From Mariniflexile sp044335535 (lineage in GTDB: Bacteria > Bacteroidota > Bacteroidia > Flavobacteriales > Flavobacteriaceae): 64,000 nucleotides of DNA. Shown here piece after piece: positions 1-9,252 of the stretch. The notes under the pieces are model-generated. The model saw only the letters and a program-made list of their open reading frames with translations, searched no databases and had not been told where the DNA came from. The stretch's first letter is position 1. Each line of letters starts with the position of its first letter. The position numbers and the translations under genes are program-made. Where the stretch lies: the NCBI RefSeq assembly GCF_044335535.1, contig NZ_JBIQVZ010000005.1, positions 62,001 through 126,000 on the forward strand. Reading direction: 5' to 3'.

Positions 1-325
1 CAGATTCTTTAGCACCAGAATTTTTACTTTCACCAATGCCTCGCTTATCAAACCGTAAAGAGGAAATGCCATTTTTAGCTAAACTTTCTGCAAGCATTTT
101 TAAAGAATTGTTTGCCATCATTAGGTTGTTTCCGTTTCTGTCGGTTGGACCAGAACCAGCTATTATTAAAACAATAGGTGTGATTCTTGATGGATTGGAT
201 ATTAATAAAGTTCCGTGAATATCTCCTGTTTCAGTATTTAAAACAATGGGTTCTTCTTTAGATTGTGAGATTAAGACATTGCTGAAAATGGAAATAAATA
301 AGACTAAAATTATTTTTTTGTTCAT
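1..325 (-). CDS. Alpha/beta hydrolase, secreted (5' part only, cut by window edge)
   Basis: Reading the minus strand from the ATG at 323-325 gives about 108 codons without a stop before the window ends. The product begins with a signal peptide (MNKKIILVLFISIFSNVLIS). It continues with features of the S33/dienelactone-hydrolase-like alpha/beta hydrolases: IVLIIAGSGPTDRNGNN (oxyanion-hole region) and SSLRFDKRGIGES (strand and loop before the nucleophile elbow). The catalytic Ser, Asp and His lie beyond the edge. Substrate cannot be told. An opposite-strand open frame at 36-218 is a shadow of this gene. Confidence 0.8.
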   Translation of the reverse strand, partial: MNKKIILVLFISIFSNVLISQSKEEPIVLNTETGDIHGTLLISNPSRITPIVLIIAGSGPTDRNGNNLMMANNSLKMLAESLAKNGISSLRFDKRGIGESKNSGAKES

Positions 326-402
326 AATTAATGGTATATCTAAAGGTGCAATCATTATTTTTTAAAAGTATAAAAAAAAGAATGTTTTTAGCGATTTGAA
401 GT

Positions 403-431
403 TTGCAATTTAAAAATCTTGTTTATATTTG
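403..431 (+). promoter_or_regulatory. Promoter of tRNA-Leu
   Basis: TTG at 403-405, an 18-bp spacer and TATATTTG at 424-431 match the Bacteroidota consensus TTG-N(17-19)-TAnnTTTG. The tRNA begins 11 bp after the -7 box, as expected for a stable RNA. Confidence 0.7.
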
Positions 432-441
432 CAGTCCTTTA

Positions 442-523
442 GCGGGCGTGGTGGAATTGGTAGACACGCCAGACTTAGGATCTGGTGCCGCGAGGTGTGG
501 GAGTTCGAGTCTCCCCGCCCGCA
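442..523 (+). tRNA. tRNA-Leu (anticodon TAG)
   Basis: The acceptor arms GCGGGCG (442-448) and CGCCCGC (516-522) pair fully, with discriminator A at 523. The D-arm region holds GGTAGACACGCC, and the anticodon loop CTTAGGA gives TAG. A long class-II variable arm and the T-arm GAGTTCGAGTCTC follow. CCA is not encoded. All features fit leucine tRNA reading CUA and related codons. Confidence 0.97.
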
Positions 524-532
524 CTGTAAAGG

Positions 533-565
533 AAAAGCCGAATTGAAAGATTCGGCTTTTTTCAT
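533..565 (+). terminator. Rho-independent terminator after tRNA-Leu
   Basis: Perfect 10-bp arms AAAAGCCGAA and TTCGGCTTTT with an 8-nt loop, ending in TTTTTTCATT, directly follow the tRNA. Confidence 0.85.
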
Positions 566-602
566 TAAAATCAGGATCATTTCATTTTCATTTTTGATCT
601 AG

Positions 603-836
603 CTATTTTACTTTTACCCGAAATACTGTTTTCTTGATTAAAAAGGTGTATTTTACGATTCTTAAAATCAATAAGACCCTTTCATATTCCCAAAAAATAG
701 GATTCCCAATTACATTGTCTTCTTGGTTGTCAAAAGTTGGGGTATCTTCAAAAGTTATATTTAATATACTTAAATCAACAAAAATTTTCCTGTCTGCTAA
801 TTTGTGGTTGTTGTCGTTTTTAGCCGAAAATAACAT
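603..836 (-). pseudogene. Small open frame, possible retropepsin-like protease tail remnant
   Basis: This 77-codon minus-strand frame has no recognisable start region or promoter. Its sequence VDLSILNITFEDTPTF...DNVIGNPIFWEYERVLL loosely resembles the C-terminal part of flavobacterial retropepsin-like aspartic proteases (a gene-internal 'G..FL..F.V..D' pattern). The frame is open upstream only to a TAG about 40 bases before the ATG. It may be a decayed fragment or chance. The overlapping plus-strand frame 634-867 is the alternative and looks less protein-like. Confidence 0.25.
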
Positions 837-1124
837 GTTTGAGTTTGTGTATTTCTCAATTTTATAATTATAGTTCTAGCAAAAAGCTTTTTAATAAAAA
901 TATATAAATTAAAGGATGAGGCTTGGTTCTTTTCCACATAATCCTGCTCCAGTATACTATCAATAATGTTCCTCATTATAATTCAGATAATCAATAGAAT
1001 GGCTTATCTTATTTAAAATATGGGAAGAGTCCCTTCATAAAATAAATACAAAAAAGTTGTCCTTTAAGTTCGATGCTTTCTGAATTTACCAAAAAATATT
1101 ATTTAGATTTATTCCAAATAGCAT

Positions 1125-1154
1125 TTGTTTTTTTGATAAAAAAAATTACATTTG
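1125..1154 (+). promoter_or_regulatory. Promoter of the TonB-receptor operon
   Basis: TTG at 1125-1127, a 19-bp spacer and TACATTTG at 1147-1154 lie 33 bp upstream of the receptor start. No clear Fur-like palindrome was seen beside it. The stretch 837-1124 before it is AT-rich and shows no other feature. Confidence 0.65.
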
Positions 1155-1186
1155 CCGCTTATTTTAAATAAATCTAAATAAAAATA

Positions 1187-3646
1187 ATGAAGATTATTAC
1201 ACTAACCACAGCTTTTTTATTATCATTTTATGCATTTTCCCAATCAGGGTTAAAGGGAAAAGTAACCGATGAACAAGATCAACCCATATTTGGTGCCGCT
1301 GTTTATATTTCAGCATTAGAACAAGGCACAACGACCGACTATAACGGTTTTTATGAATTGAAAGACATACCACAAGGTAAGCATACTGTTAAAGTTTCTT
1401 TTATTGGGTATACTGTTGGTAACAAAACGATAGAAATATCTAAAAACACAACCACCTCCTTAGATTTTGTTCTTGAAGAAAATAGCACACAATTACAAGA
1501 AGTTGAAATCATCGGTCGAAAAGAAAGGGGGTATAAAAATACCAATTCGTTTATAGCCACAAAATCGGCTACTAAACTAATTGATGTTCCACAATCTGTG
1601 GGCTACGTTACCAAAGAAGTTATCTTAGATCAAGCTGCTTTCACGATTAATGATGTTGTGAAAAACATAAGCGGCATCAACCAATTTTCTTTCTATAATG
1701 ATTTAACGATAAGAGGCTTCAGGGTCCAAGGTCAGCAAAACTCAAGTATGTTATTAAACGGTTCTCGAATGATGACTAGTTTTTGGAGCCAGCAGTTGAT
1801 ACCGCATATAGAAAGGGTGGAAGTGATAAAAGGACCAGCCTCAGCTTTATTTGGCAATTCGTCGCCTGGAGGAACTATAAATAGTGTAACCAAAAAACCT
1901 CTGAAAGAACAAAAGCAATCTATAAGCGCTAGTATGGGAAGCTTTAATACTTTTAGGCTTTTGACTGATTTTACAGGTCCTATGACCAAGGATAAAAAAT
2001 TATTGTACAGACTAAATCTGGGATATGAGAATACGGATGGATTTAGAGATTTGCAATTTGGAAAAAATATTGTTTTAGCACCTTCGTTTTCTTTTATTCC
2101 CAATGATAAAACACGTTTGAATTTCGATATTGTATACCAAGATTCTAAAGGAAGACTTGATCGTGGACAGGCTGTTTTTGGAGATGGCGATTTGTACTCC
2201 ACACCTATAACCCGGTCATTAAGTGCGTCTAATGATTATTTGAATGAACAAAATCTAAACATTACACTTTCTTTTCAACATAAACTAACCGACAATCTAA
2301 GTCTAAACAGCACTTATTTAAATTCTAGTTATGATGAGGATTTATTGGAACATAGAACGGCCAATAATTTTGCAGCACTAGGTGATGGTACTCTTGATAT
2401 TTCTAAAGTAGCCATGCGGGTTTTTGTACGTAAACGTTCTTGGAATAATCAAAACTTTAGCAACTACCTTAATTATGATTTAGATTTTGGTGACATCAAA
2501 AACAAACTATTAATGGGGTATGATTATTTTCAACAAGAATTGGAGCCAGGAGGATCTCAACTTGAAGCTAATGCCTATTTATTAACGAATGGAAATTCTA
2601 CAAATTCATTCAACGTAGCCAATAAAGATAATTACGTTTTAGATGCCGACGGAAACCCGGTAACAAATGTTGCCCATTTTGACCTGACCTCTACTAACGG
2701 CAATGGTATGCGAGACATGAGTAATTATGTTTACGGTGTTAGACATTATACACCATATAAACAGGTCAACCATGGTATTTATATTCAAAATCAGTTTAGT
2801 TATAAAAAATTTAATTTACTGGTAGGTTTAAGAAGAGATGATTTTACCGATTACTTGAATTACAATACCGAAGATGAGGAAAAAGTAAAACAAAATGCCT
2901 TCATACCTAGAATTGGTGCCGTATATAAAGCCACTCCAAACATTAATGTTTATAGCACATGGGTGCAAGGATACCAACCACAAACAGCAACTGATATTAA
3001 CAACCCTGAAGCCGGTGGGCCGTTTGATCCCTTGGAAAGTGAATTGTTCGAAGTAGGTGTGAAAACGGAATGGTTTCAAAAAAGATTGGGTGTTACTTTA
3101 GCTTTTTACGATCTAACGCAGCAGGGAGCCTTATATAGCGCAAATGACTCTAGTAACGCTGATTTATTAAAACAGATCGGAGAAGAAAAATCAAAAGGAA
3201 TAGAAATAGATGCTTATGGTAAAATTTTACCTAACTGGAGCCTAGTAGTTAACTATGCTTTTAACCATGCCTATTTTACCGAAGCTGATGAGACAACATT
3301 AGCCATTTTTGGAGACCAGAAACCCAATGCGCCAAAGAACACATTCAATTTTTGGACAAAATATATGATTAATAAAGGAAATCTAAATGGTTTGGGATTT
3401 GGTCTTGGCTATGACTATGTTGGTGAACGCAATGGATCTATTGTCCGAAGTCCTGAATTAATTCCGGTTTTCCCAAGTTATGGTCTGGTCAATACAGTGC
3501 TTTACTATAGTGTAGATAAATTTCAAATACAATTGAATTTTAACAATATTTTTGACCAAACCCATTGGGTAGGAGGCTATGATTTCTTAAGGGCATTCCC
3601 TGGCAAGCCTAGAAATATAATGGCAACCGTTTCCTATACTTTTTAG
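1187..3646 (+). CDS. TonB-dependent siderophore-type receptor
   Basis: This outer-membrane receptor of 819 residues has the following order: signal peptide (about 1-20, ending FSQ), a carboxypeptidase-regulatory-like beta-sandwich (about 22-105, GLKGKVTDEQDQPIFGAAVYI), a plug domain (about 115-225, with VEVIKGPASALFGNSSPGGTIN) and a 22-strand barrel ending in an aromatic residue (TVSYTF). The plug start near KLIDVPQSVGYVTKEVI is typical of ferric-siderophore receptors such as FhuE/FpvA. It lacks a SusD partner, so it is not a SusC glycan importer. The PepSY gene directly downstream supports an iron role. The siderophore is unknown. Confidence 0.9.
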   Translation: MKIITLTTAFLLSFYAFSQSGLKGKVTDEQDQPIFGAAVYISALEQGTTTDYNGFYELKDIPQGKHTVKVSFIGYTVGNKTIEISKNTTTSLDFVLEENSTQLQEVEIIGRKERGYKNTNSFIATKSATKLIDVPQSVGYVTKEVILDQAAFTINDVVKNISGINQFSFYNDLTIRGFRVQGQQNSSMLLNGSRMMTSFWSQQLIPHIERVEVIKGPASALFGNSSPGGTINSVTKKPLKEQKQSISASMGSFNTFRLLTDFTGPMTKDKKLLYRLNLGYENTDGFRDLQFGKNIVLAPSFSFIPNDKTRLNFDIVYQDSKGRLDRGQAVFGDGDLYSTPITRSLSASNDYLNEQNLNITLSFQHKLTDNLSLNSTYLNSSYDEDLLEHRTANNFAALGDGTLDISKVAMRVFVRKRSWNNQNFSNYLNYDLDFGDIKNKLLMGYDYFQQELEPGGSQLEANAYLLTNGNSTNSFNVANKDNYVLDADGNPVTNVAHFDLTSTNGNGMRDMSNYVYGVRHYTPYKQVNHGIYIQNQFSYKKFNLLVGLRRDDFTDYLNYNTEDEEKVKQNAFIPRIGAVYKATPNINVYSTWVQGYQPQTATDINNPEAGGPFDPLESELFEVGVKTEWFQKRLGVTLAFYDLTQQGALYSANDSSNADLLKQIGEEKSKGIEIDAYGKILPNWSLVVNYAFNHAYFTEADETTLAIFGDQKPNAPKNTFNFWTKYMINKGNLNGLGFGLGYDYVGERNGSIVRSPELIPVFPSYGLVNTVLYYSVDKFQIQLNFNNIFDQTHWVGGYDFLRAFPGKPRNIMATVSYTF

Positions 3647-3649
3647 TTC

Positions 3650-4933
3650 GTGAAAATTACAAGAAAAAAACTTTTCAATATTCATAGTTGGATCGGTATA
3701 AAGCTAAGCATACTATTTTTTATAGTATGCTTTTCTGGTACTTTGGCAACACTGAGCCATGAAATGGATTGGCTGTTTATTTCTGAAATAAGGGCTACAC
3801 CCCAGAAAGAACTTGCCTCAAAAAACCTAATCATAGCCAACTTAAAAAAAATATATCCGGAAGGCAAGATTACTTACTGGATGAAAAATGAAGAACCCTA
3901 TTTATGTGATATTATTTATATGAAAGAAAATGGCAAACAAACGTATGTGTTTGCCAATCCTTATACCGGCATAGTTCAAGGTCATGCTAATTTGACTTTC
4001 CATCGGTTTTTCAGAGATTTGCATTATTTTCTTTTTATACCTTTTCAGATTGGGAACTTTATGGTTTTATCCTTTAGTTTTTTATTGTTAATTTCACTTA
4101 TGACCGCTCTTTTTTTCTGCAAAAAATGGTGGAAAAAACTATTTGTTCTTCAAACAGGAAAAGGTCCCTTAATCTTTTTTAGAAGCCTTCATCGATTAGT
4201 GGGCTTATGGTCTATCCCTTTTACATTATTATTTTCCATAACAGGTATATGGTATTTTATTGAGCGAACAAATATTGGTGGTGTCGGTAAAGAAGTAAAT
4301 CCTAAATCCCCTACCCTAGAAGTCCATACCGAAAAGAAGCATGGTATAAACTTAAGTTACGATTTAGATTATGATAAAGTAACTGCCATTTCAGAAAAAG
4401 CAATTCCATATTTTAAAGCGCAGAGTTTAAATCCCCCAACAGCATATAATAATACTATATATGTGAGAGGAACCTCTGATGTTGCTTTAGTAAGGCAACG
4501 AGCCAATAGGGTTTATATTGACCCATACACTTATAAAATTATAAAAGTCCAGAATGCAAAAAACATTAATACAACAATGTGGATTAATGACATCGCAGAT
4601 CCTTTACATTTTGGTTATTGGGGTGGATTAGCGACCAAAATTATTTGGTTTTTTATGGGATTAGGTATTTCCTCCTTAATCCTTACTGGAATTTGGATAA
4701 CTTTAAAACGAAAAGCACAACAAAAGAAAAAACAAAACAAAAAGGTTTTGGGAATTTGGAAGTATCTCAATTGGAGCACTTATGCTTTAATGATGATGTG
4801 TATGTATATACATCTTATTTCTCATTACAGAGCTTCACTTATGGGCATTATAATTATTAGCCTAGGCTGGGGGATATTAATAATTCTTACTTATTATTTT
4901 TTTGTTTATCTGCTTAATAAAAAGAAGCTCTGA
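3650..4933 (+). CDS. PepSY-associated transmembrane protein
   Basis: This 427-residue inner-membrane protein starts at a GTG 3 bp after the receptor stop, so the two genes are co-transcribed. An N-terminal helix (SILFFIVCFSGTLATLSHE) is followed by a PepSY-like periplasmic part and about five more hydrophobic helices, ending with IIIISLGWGILIILTYYFFVYLL. Conserved His residues near helix ends (RFFRDLHYFLF, SLHRLVGLWSIPF) suit the haem-binding, iron-reductase-like PiuB/PepSY_TM family found beside siderophore receptors. Likely role: reduction or release of siderophore iron at the inner membrane; this is inferred from family and neighbour. Confidence 0.85.
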   Translation: MKITRKKLFNIHSWIGIKLSILFFIVCFSGTLATLSHEMDWLFISEIRATPQKELASKNLIIANLKKIYPEGKITYWMKNEEPYLCDIIYMKENGKQTYVFANPYTGIVQGHANLTFHRFFRDLHYFLFIPFQIGNFMVLSFSFLLLISLMTALFFCKKWWKKLFVLQTGKGPLIFFRSLHRLVGLWSIPFTLLFSITGIWYFIERTNIGGVGKEVNPKSPTLEVHTEKKHGINLSYDLDYDKVTAISEKAIPYFKAQSLNPPTAYNNTIYVRGTSDVALVRQRANRVYIDPYTYKIIKVQNAKNINTTMWINDIADPLHFGYWGGLATKIIWFFMGLGISSLILTGIWITLKRKAQQKKKQNKKVLGIWKYLNWSTYALMMMCMYIHLISHYRASLMGIIIISLGWGILIILTYYFFVYLLNKKKL

Positions 4934-5168
4934 ATTTTAAAATTAATGGCACTCTGGCTGTTGTGGACTTGCAACAAAAAGTCAAATGATTTTTCAATTG
5001 TGAAGCAAATTCCACGCAAAAATCGTTCAATTTTACATGGAATTCCGCAACTTTATTTCTAAGCATTTTATTATTGGTTAATTCGATGATTTTCAGTTAA
5101 ATAAATAGCATTTGCACACTTTTTTATTGCCCGCTATTTATGTTAAACATAGATATTGTGAATGACTA

Positions 5169-5214
5169 GACGGACAGTACAGGATGCCGACAAATATATT
5201 TTAACCTAAATTTC
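5169..5214 (+). promoter_or_regulatory. Pectin-regulon promoter P1 (ACAGGAT element) of the galacturonate operon
   Basis: ACAGGATGCC begins at 5179 and TAAATTTC (one mismatch to TAnnTTTG) begins at 5207, exactly 28 bp later. The distal half at 5169 (GACGGACAGT) is degenerate. Six other promoters in the window share this geometry. The element sits where a -33 box would be, which suggests a dedicated activator. Confidence 0.65.
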
Positions 5215-5315
5215 GACAATAATTTATTAATAGTTTAATGTATGACTTCGGATTCCACATCATTTTTTTATGATACACTTAATAAAATTAGTTTTTTAAA
5301 TAATTTTATTATTTT

Positions 5316-5333
5316 TGTGCAATCGATTACAAA
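5316..5333 (+). promoter_or_regulatory. LacI-like operator
   Basis: The core TGCAATCGATTACA matches the perfect palindrome at 15162-15179 at 14 of 18 positions. It lies about 100 bp downstream of P1 and about 30 bp upstream of the TAGCTTTG box at 5360. It could block read-through from P1 or repress the second promoter. The convergent LacI-type gene at 13919-14962 is the natural candidate binder. Confidence 0.55.
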
Positions 5334-5432
5334 TTATTTTTTAAAGTATAAAATAATTGTAGCTTTGCCTGTATCGTGAATTTTCCAAAGTTCTAAAAGA
5401 GTTTAACACTTACAATTAACATAAAACAAGAT

Positions 5433-6218
5433 ATGGATTTATTTAATTTAAAAGGAAAGAGAGCGCTTGTAACGGGTGGTACCCATGGTTTAGGTATGGC
5501 TATGGCTGAAGGTCTTGCGAGTGCCGGAGCAGAATTAATAATTACAGGCACAACCCCATCTAAAATGGAGGATGCTTTAAATTATTATAAAGGCAAAGGT
5601 TACAAAGCAAGTGGCTATTTATTTGATGTTACAAACGAAGTAGATGCCAAAGAAAATTTAGAAATTATTGCCAAAGAAATAGGAGACATACACATTCTTG
5701 TAAATAATGCAGGTATTATAAAACGTGAATTGGCAATTACGATGCCAGTTCAAGATTTTAGACGTGTTATTGATGTAGATTTAGTGGGGCCTTTTATAAT
5801 GTCGCAATTACTTGCGAAACAAATGATTGAGCGCAAAGAAGGGAAAATAATAAACATATGTTCCATGATGAGTGAGTTGGGTAGAAACAGTGTGTCTGCC
5901 TATGCCGCTGCTAAAGGAGGTTTAAAAATGCTTACACAAAATTTAGCCACCGAGTGGGCTAAACATAATATACAAGTAAATGGTATTGGACCAGGTTATT
6001 TTGCAACCAGCCAAACCGCCCCAATTCGTGTAGATGGACATCCGTTTAATGACTTTATAATTAGCAGGACACCAGCAGCACGTTGGGGGAATCCTGAAGA
6101 TTTAGCTGGAGCTGCTGTTTTTTTAGCTTCAAAAGCAAGCGATTTTGTTAATGGCCAAGTCGTTTATGTTGATGGCGGTATTTTAGCTACAATAGGTAAA
6201 CCATCAAACGAAGATTAA
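5433..6218 (+). CDS. kduD: SDR oxidoreductase, KduD / gluconate 5-dehydrogenase-like
   Basis: A short-chain dehydrogenase of 261 residues with cofactor loop TGGTHGLG (15-22), NNAG at about 91-94, and catalytic Ser144, Tyr157 and Lys161 (SAYAAAK). The C-terminal part (TPAARWGNPEDLAGAAVFLASKASDFVNGQVVYVDGG) is shared by KduD (2-dehydro-3-deoxy-D-gluconate 5-dehydrogenase) and gluconate 5-dehydrogenase. As first gene of a galacturonate operon beside PL22 and GH105 genes, KduD is the better fit: it would reduce the diketo product of unsaturated galacturonate to KDG. KduI is not in the window. The family is sure and the substrate is inferred. Confidence 0.75.
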   Translation: MDLFNLKGKRALVTGGTHGLGMAMAEGLASAGAELIITGTTPSKMEDALNYYKGKGYKASGYLFDVTNEVDAKENLEIIAKEIGDIHILVNNAGIIKRELAITMPVQDFRRVIDVDLVGPFIMSQLLAKQMIERKEGKIINICSMMSELGRNSVSAYAAAKGGLKMLTQNLATEWAKHNIQVNGIGPGYFATSQTAPIRVDGHPFNDFIISRTPAARWGNPEDLAGAAVFLASKASDFVNGQVVYVDGGILATIGKPSNED

Positions 6219-6234
6219 TATTTCAATACACAAA

Positions 6235-7635
6235 ATGAGTACGAACTTTATTAGCGACAATTTTTTATTAGAGAATAAATACGCCGAAGAATTATATCAT
6301 GATTATTCTAAAAGCCTGCCAATTATTGATTATCATAACCACTTGCCCCCACAGCAAATAGCAGCGGATAAAACCTTTGAAAACATAACGAATGTTTGGA
6401 TTAGTGGTGACCATTACAAATGGCGTGCTATGCGTACTTTAGGCATTGACGAGAAATTCATTACAGGAAAAACCTCTGATAAAGACAAGTTTTTAAATTG
6501 GGCAAAAACGGTTCCTTATACTATGCGTAATCCATTGTATCATTGGACACATTTAGAATTGGCTAGATATTTCGATATCAATGAGTTATTAAATGAAAAA
6601 TCTGCTGAAAAAATTTGGGAACAAACCCAAGAGAAATTAACATCTGGTAATTACAGTTGTCGCCAATTACTTCAAAAAGTAAACACGGAATTGGTTTGTA
6701 CTACCGAAGATCCCATAGATAATTTACAATACCATCAACAATTGGCTAAAAGCGATTTTAACGTAAAAGTGAGTACTGCTTTTAGACCTGACAAAGCCAT
6801 TTTAATTAATGCAGATGGCTACAATTCATATTTAGATTCTCTGGCAAATGCTGCGGGTGTTTCAATCAATTCTTATGAAGATTTATTAAGTGCTTTAAGA
6901 AAACGTGTTGAGTTTTTTAATACCAACGGCTGTAAACTTTGTGATCATGGATTGGATCAAATTTATTTTGAAACCTACACCGAGAGCGAAGTGAAATCAA
7001 TTTTTGCCAAGAAAAGAGAAGGTAAAGCGGTTTCAAATGATGACGCTTTAAAATTCCAAAGTGCTATTTTGGTATTTTTATGCGAAACGTACCACGAATT
7101 TGGCTGGGTGCAACAATTCCATTTAGGAGCTTTAAGAAATAATAATGCGCGTATGCATCGTATTTTAGGACCAGATACAGGTTGGGATTCTATTGGCGAT
7201 TATCCGCAAGCACAAAAATTATCCGCTTTCTTAAACGCATTGGATAGTAAGGATAAGCTAACAAAAACCATTATATACAACTTAAATCCTGCTGACAATG
7301 AGGTTATGGCTACCATGATTGGTAACTTTAACGATGGAAGTGTGAAAGGTAAAGTGCAGTTTGGTTCTGGTTGGTGGTTTTTGGATCAAAAAGACGGTAT
7401 GATAAAACAGTTAAATGCTCTCTCTAATATGGGGCTTATTAGTTGTTTTGTAGGGATGTTAACCGATTCTAGAAGTTTCTTATCGTTTCCTAGACATGAG
7501 TATTTCAGACGTATCCTTTGTAATTTATTGGGTGACGAAATAAAAAGAGGCGAGTTGCCTAATGATATGGAATGGATAGGTAAAATGGTTTCAGACATTA
7601 GTTATTTCAACGCAAAAGAGTATTTTAAATTTTAA
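6235..7635 (+). CDS. uxaC: Glucuronate/galacturonate isomerase UxaC
   Basis: A cytoplasmic isomerase of 466 residues, close to the roughly 470 of E. coli UxaC. It converts D-galacturonate to D-tagaturonate (and glucuronate to fructuronate). The metal-binding motif YHNHLPP (His34, His36) comes early, and FHLGALRNNNARMHRILGPDTGWDSIGD and the late LTDSRSFLSFPRHEYFRRILCNLLG are hallmark UxaC segments. It lies 16 bp after the SDR gene and is co-transcribed with it. Confidence 0.96.
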   Translation: MSTNFISDNFLLENKYAEELYHDYSKSLPIIDYHNHLPPQQIAADKTFENITNVWISGDHYKWRAMRTLGIDEKFITGKTSDKDKFLNWAKTVPYTMRNPLYHWTHLELARYFDINELLNEKSAEKIWEQTQEKLTSGNYSCRQLLQKVNTELVCTTEDPIDNLQYHQQLAKSDFNVKVSTAFRPDKAILINADGYNSYLDSLANAAGVSINSYEDLLSALRKRVEFFNTNGCKLCDHGLDQIYFETYTESEVKSIFAKKREGKAVSNDDALKFQSAILVFLCETYHEFGWVQQFHLGALRNNNARMHRILGPDTGWDSIGDYPQAQKLSAFLNALDSKDKLTKTIIYNLNPADNEVMATMIGNFNDGSVKGKVQFGSGWWFLDQKDGMIKQLNALSNMGLISCFVGMLTDSRSFLSFPRHEYFRRILCNLLGDEIKRGELPNDMEWIGKMVSDISYFNAKEYFKF

Positions 7636-7726
7636 AAGGAGCTGTTTTATTCTAAGATGTAAGTAAGCAATTGACTACTTACGCCAACAGCATAAAACAA
7701 GCACATATAATATTAAAAACAAAAAA

Positions 7727-8701
7727 ATGCAAAAAATAAAATTCATAACTCTTATACTCGTTTTAGTACTGGTAGGTTGTGGCGAAACTAATAAAACCAA
7801 GACCATAAAAATTGCTCATGGTTTAGATGTTAATCATTCTGTACACAAAGCCATGATTGAGATGGGTAAAGATTTGGAGCAAAGGTCTGGAGGCAAAATG
7901 AAACTCGAAATTTATCCTAGTCAACAATTAGGCAGTGAGCGCGAATGTTTGGAGCTTTTACAAATTGGAAGTTTAGATATGACCAAAGTATCGGTAGGTG
8001 TTATGGAAAATTTTGCACCCAAAATGAAAGTTTTTGGAATTCCTTTTTTGTTTCGCGATAGGGAGCATTCATTTAGCGTGTTAGATGGCCCTATTGGTAA
8101 AGAAATACTTGATGATGGCGAGCAATATTGGTTAAAAGGCTTGGCATATTACGATGCAGGAAGTAGAAGTTTTTATACCAAAGACAAACCAATAAACATT
8201 CCTAGCGATTTGACGGGTTTAAAGGTAAGAGTTATGGAAAGTGTTACTGCTATCGAAATGGTTAAGGCATTAGGAGGTTCGGCTACGCCAATTTCTTGGG
8301 GCGAATTATATACTTCTTTACAGCAGGGCGTTGTAGATGGTGCCGAAAACAATCCACCTAGTTTTTATTTATCACGCCATTATGAAGTGTGTAAATATTA
8401 TTCTTTAGATGAGCATACCGTATTACCCGATGTTTTGGTTATAGGAACGCAAACATGGAATAAATTATCGCAGCAAGAACAAGAATGGTTACAAGCATCT
8501 GCAGATAAATCTATAAAATATCAGCGTAAATTATGGTTGGAAGCAGAAGAAGAGGCATTGCGTGAAGTTGAAAAAGCAGGTGTAACAATTATTAGACCCG
8601 ATAAATCATTGTTTCAAGAGAAAGTGAAAAGTATTTATGAAAGTTACAAAAATGACCCAATAATAAATTCATTAATGCAACAAATTCTAGAAACAAAATA
8701 A
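7727..8701 (+). CDS. dctP: TRAP transporter solute-binding lipoprotein (DctP)
   Basis: A 324-residue extracytoplasmic solute receptor. The lipobox LVGC places the anchor at Cys18. Typical DctP segments follow: KMKLEIYPSQQLGSERECLELLQIGSLDM, LKVRVMES (carboxylate-binding Arg) and GELYTSLQQGVVDGAENNP. It binds an organic-acid substrate, here most likely galacturonate given the flanking uxaC and uxaB. Unlike Gram-negative periplasmic DctP proteins it is lipid-anchored. A 91-bp gap separates it from uxaC. Confidence 0.92.
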   Translation: MQKIKFITLILVLVLVGCGETNKTKTIKIAHGLDVNHSVHKAMIEMGKDLEQRSGGKMKLEIYPSQQLGSERECLELLQIGSLDMTKVSVGVMENFAPKMKVFGIPFLFRDREHSFSVLDGPIGKEILDDGEQYWLKGLAYYDAGSRSFYTKDKPINIPSDLTGLKVRVMESVTAIEMVKALGGSATPISWGELYTSLQQGVVDGAENNPPSFYLSRHYEVCKYYSLDEHTVLPDVLVIGTQTWNKLSQQEQEWLQASADKSIKYQRKLWLEAEEEALREVEKAGVTIIRPDKSLFQEKVKSIYESYKNDPIINSLMQQILETK

Positions 8702-8791
8702 TAATTAATACACACAATCTATAATCAAAAATCCAATTAGGGTCATGATTTATGGGTGTTGTTTGTGGTCACTAAAAAAAATTTCAGAAAC

Positions 8792-9250
8792 ATGAAACTT
8801 AGAGAAAAGATAGATAAAATTCTTAGCAAGATACTTGTAGTTATAATGGCTGTTATGGTAATAAATGTACTATGGCAGGTATTCACAAGGTTTGTTGTGG
8901 GTGTGCCAAGTTCGTTTACCGATGAGTTAGCACGCTATTTAATGATATGGATTGGCATACTTGGTGCTGCCTATGTGTCTGGGCGCAACATGCATGTGGC
9001 TATAGATGTTTTACCAACAAGAGCAAGCAAAGCTAACCAAAAAAAAATAATGCGTGTGGTTTATATAGTAATCATATTATTTTCCATTACTGCATTGGTT
9101 ATTGGTGGTTTCAGATTGGTGTATATTAGTTATTTACTAGGTCAAAGTTCTCCAGCATTACAAATACCATTGGCATTTGTTTATATGGTAATTCCAATTA
9201 GCGGAATTTTAATAATTTATTACAAAATTTCAGACCTTTTAAAAATATAG
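8792..9250 (+). CDS. dctQ: TRAP transporter small membrane subunit (DctQ)
   Basis: About 152 residues with four hydrophobic helices (VVIMAVMVINVLWQVF, YLMIWIGILGAAYVSG, VVYIVIILFSITALVIGG and IPLAFVYMVIPISGILIIYY). DELARYLMIWIGILGAAYVSGRNMHVAIDVL is characteristic of DctQ. I prefer the ATG at 8792 (MKLREKIDKIL); a GTG at 8756 in the same frame adds 12 unlikely residues. It bridges the receptor and the DctM channel. Confidence 0.9.
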   Translation: MKLREKIDKILSKILVVIMAVMVINVLWQVFTRFVVGVPSSFTDELARYLMIWIGILGAAYVSGRNMHVAIDVLPTRASKANQKKIMRVVYIVIILFSITALVIGGFRLVYISYLLGQSSPALQIPLAFVYMVIPISGILIIYYKISDLLKI

Positions 9251-9252
9251 TT

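Larger units (their letters stand above)
4934..5432. other. Long regulatory intergenic region upstream of the galacturonate operon
   Basis: Nearly 500 bp without a credible gene. The first 230 bp show nothing distinct. The second half carries two regulatory blocks given as separate entries: an ACAGGATGCC promoter at 5169-5214 and a LacI-like palindrome at 5316-5333. A second TAGCTTTG -7 box lies at 5360-5367, without an obvious -33 element. Confidence 0.6.

Noticed and set aside
1187..3646. TonB receptor as the SusC partner of the pectin locus
   Set aside because: Plug and barrel start are siderophore-type, a PepSY gene follows, no SusD is adjacent, and its promoter lacks the ACAGGAT element.
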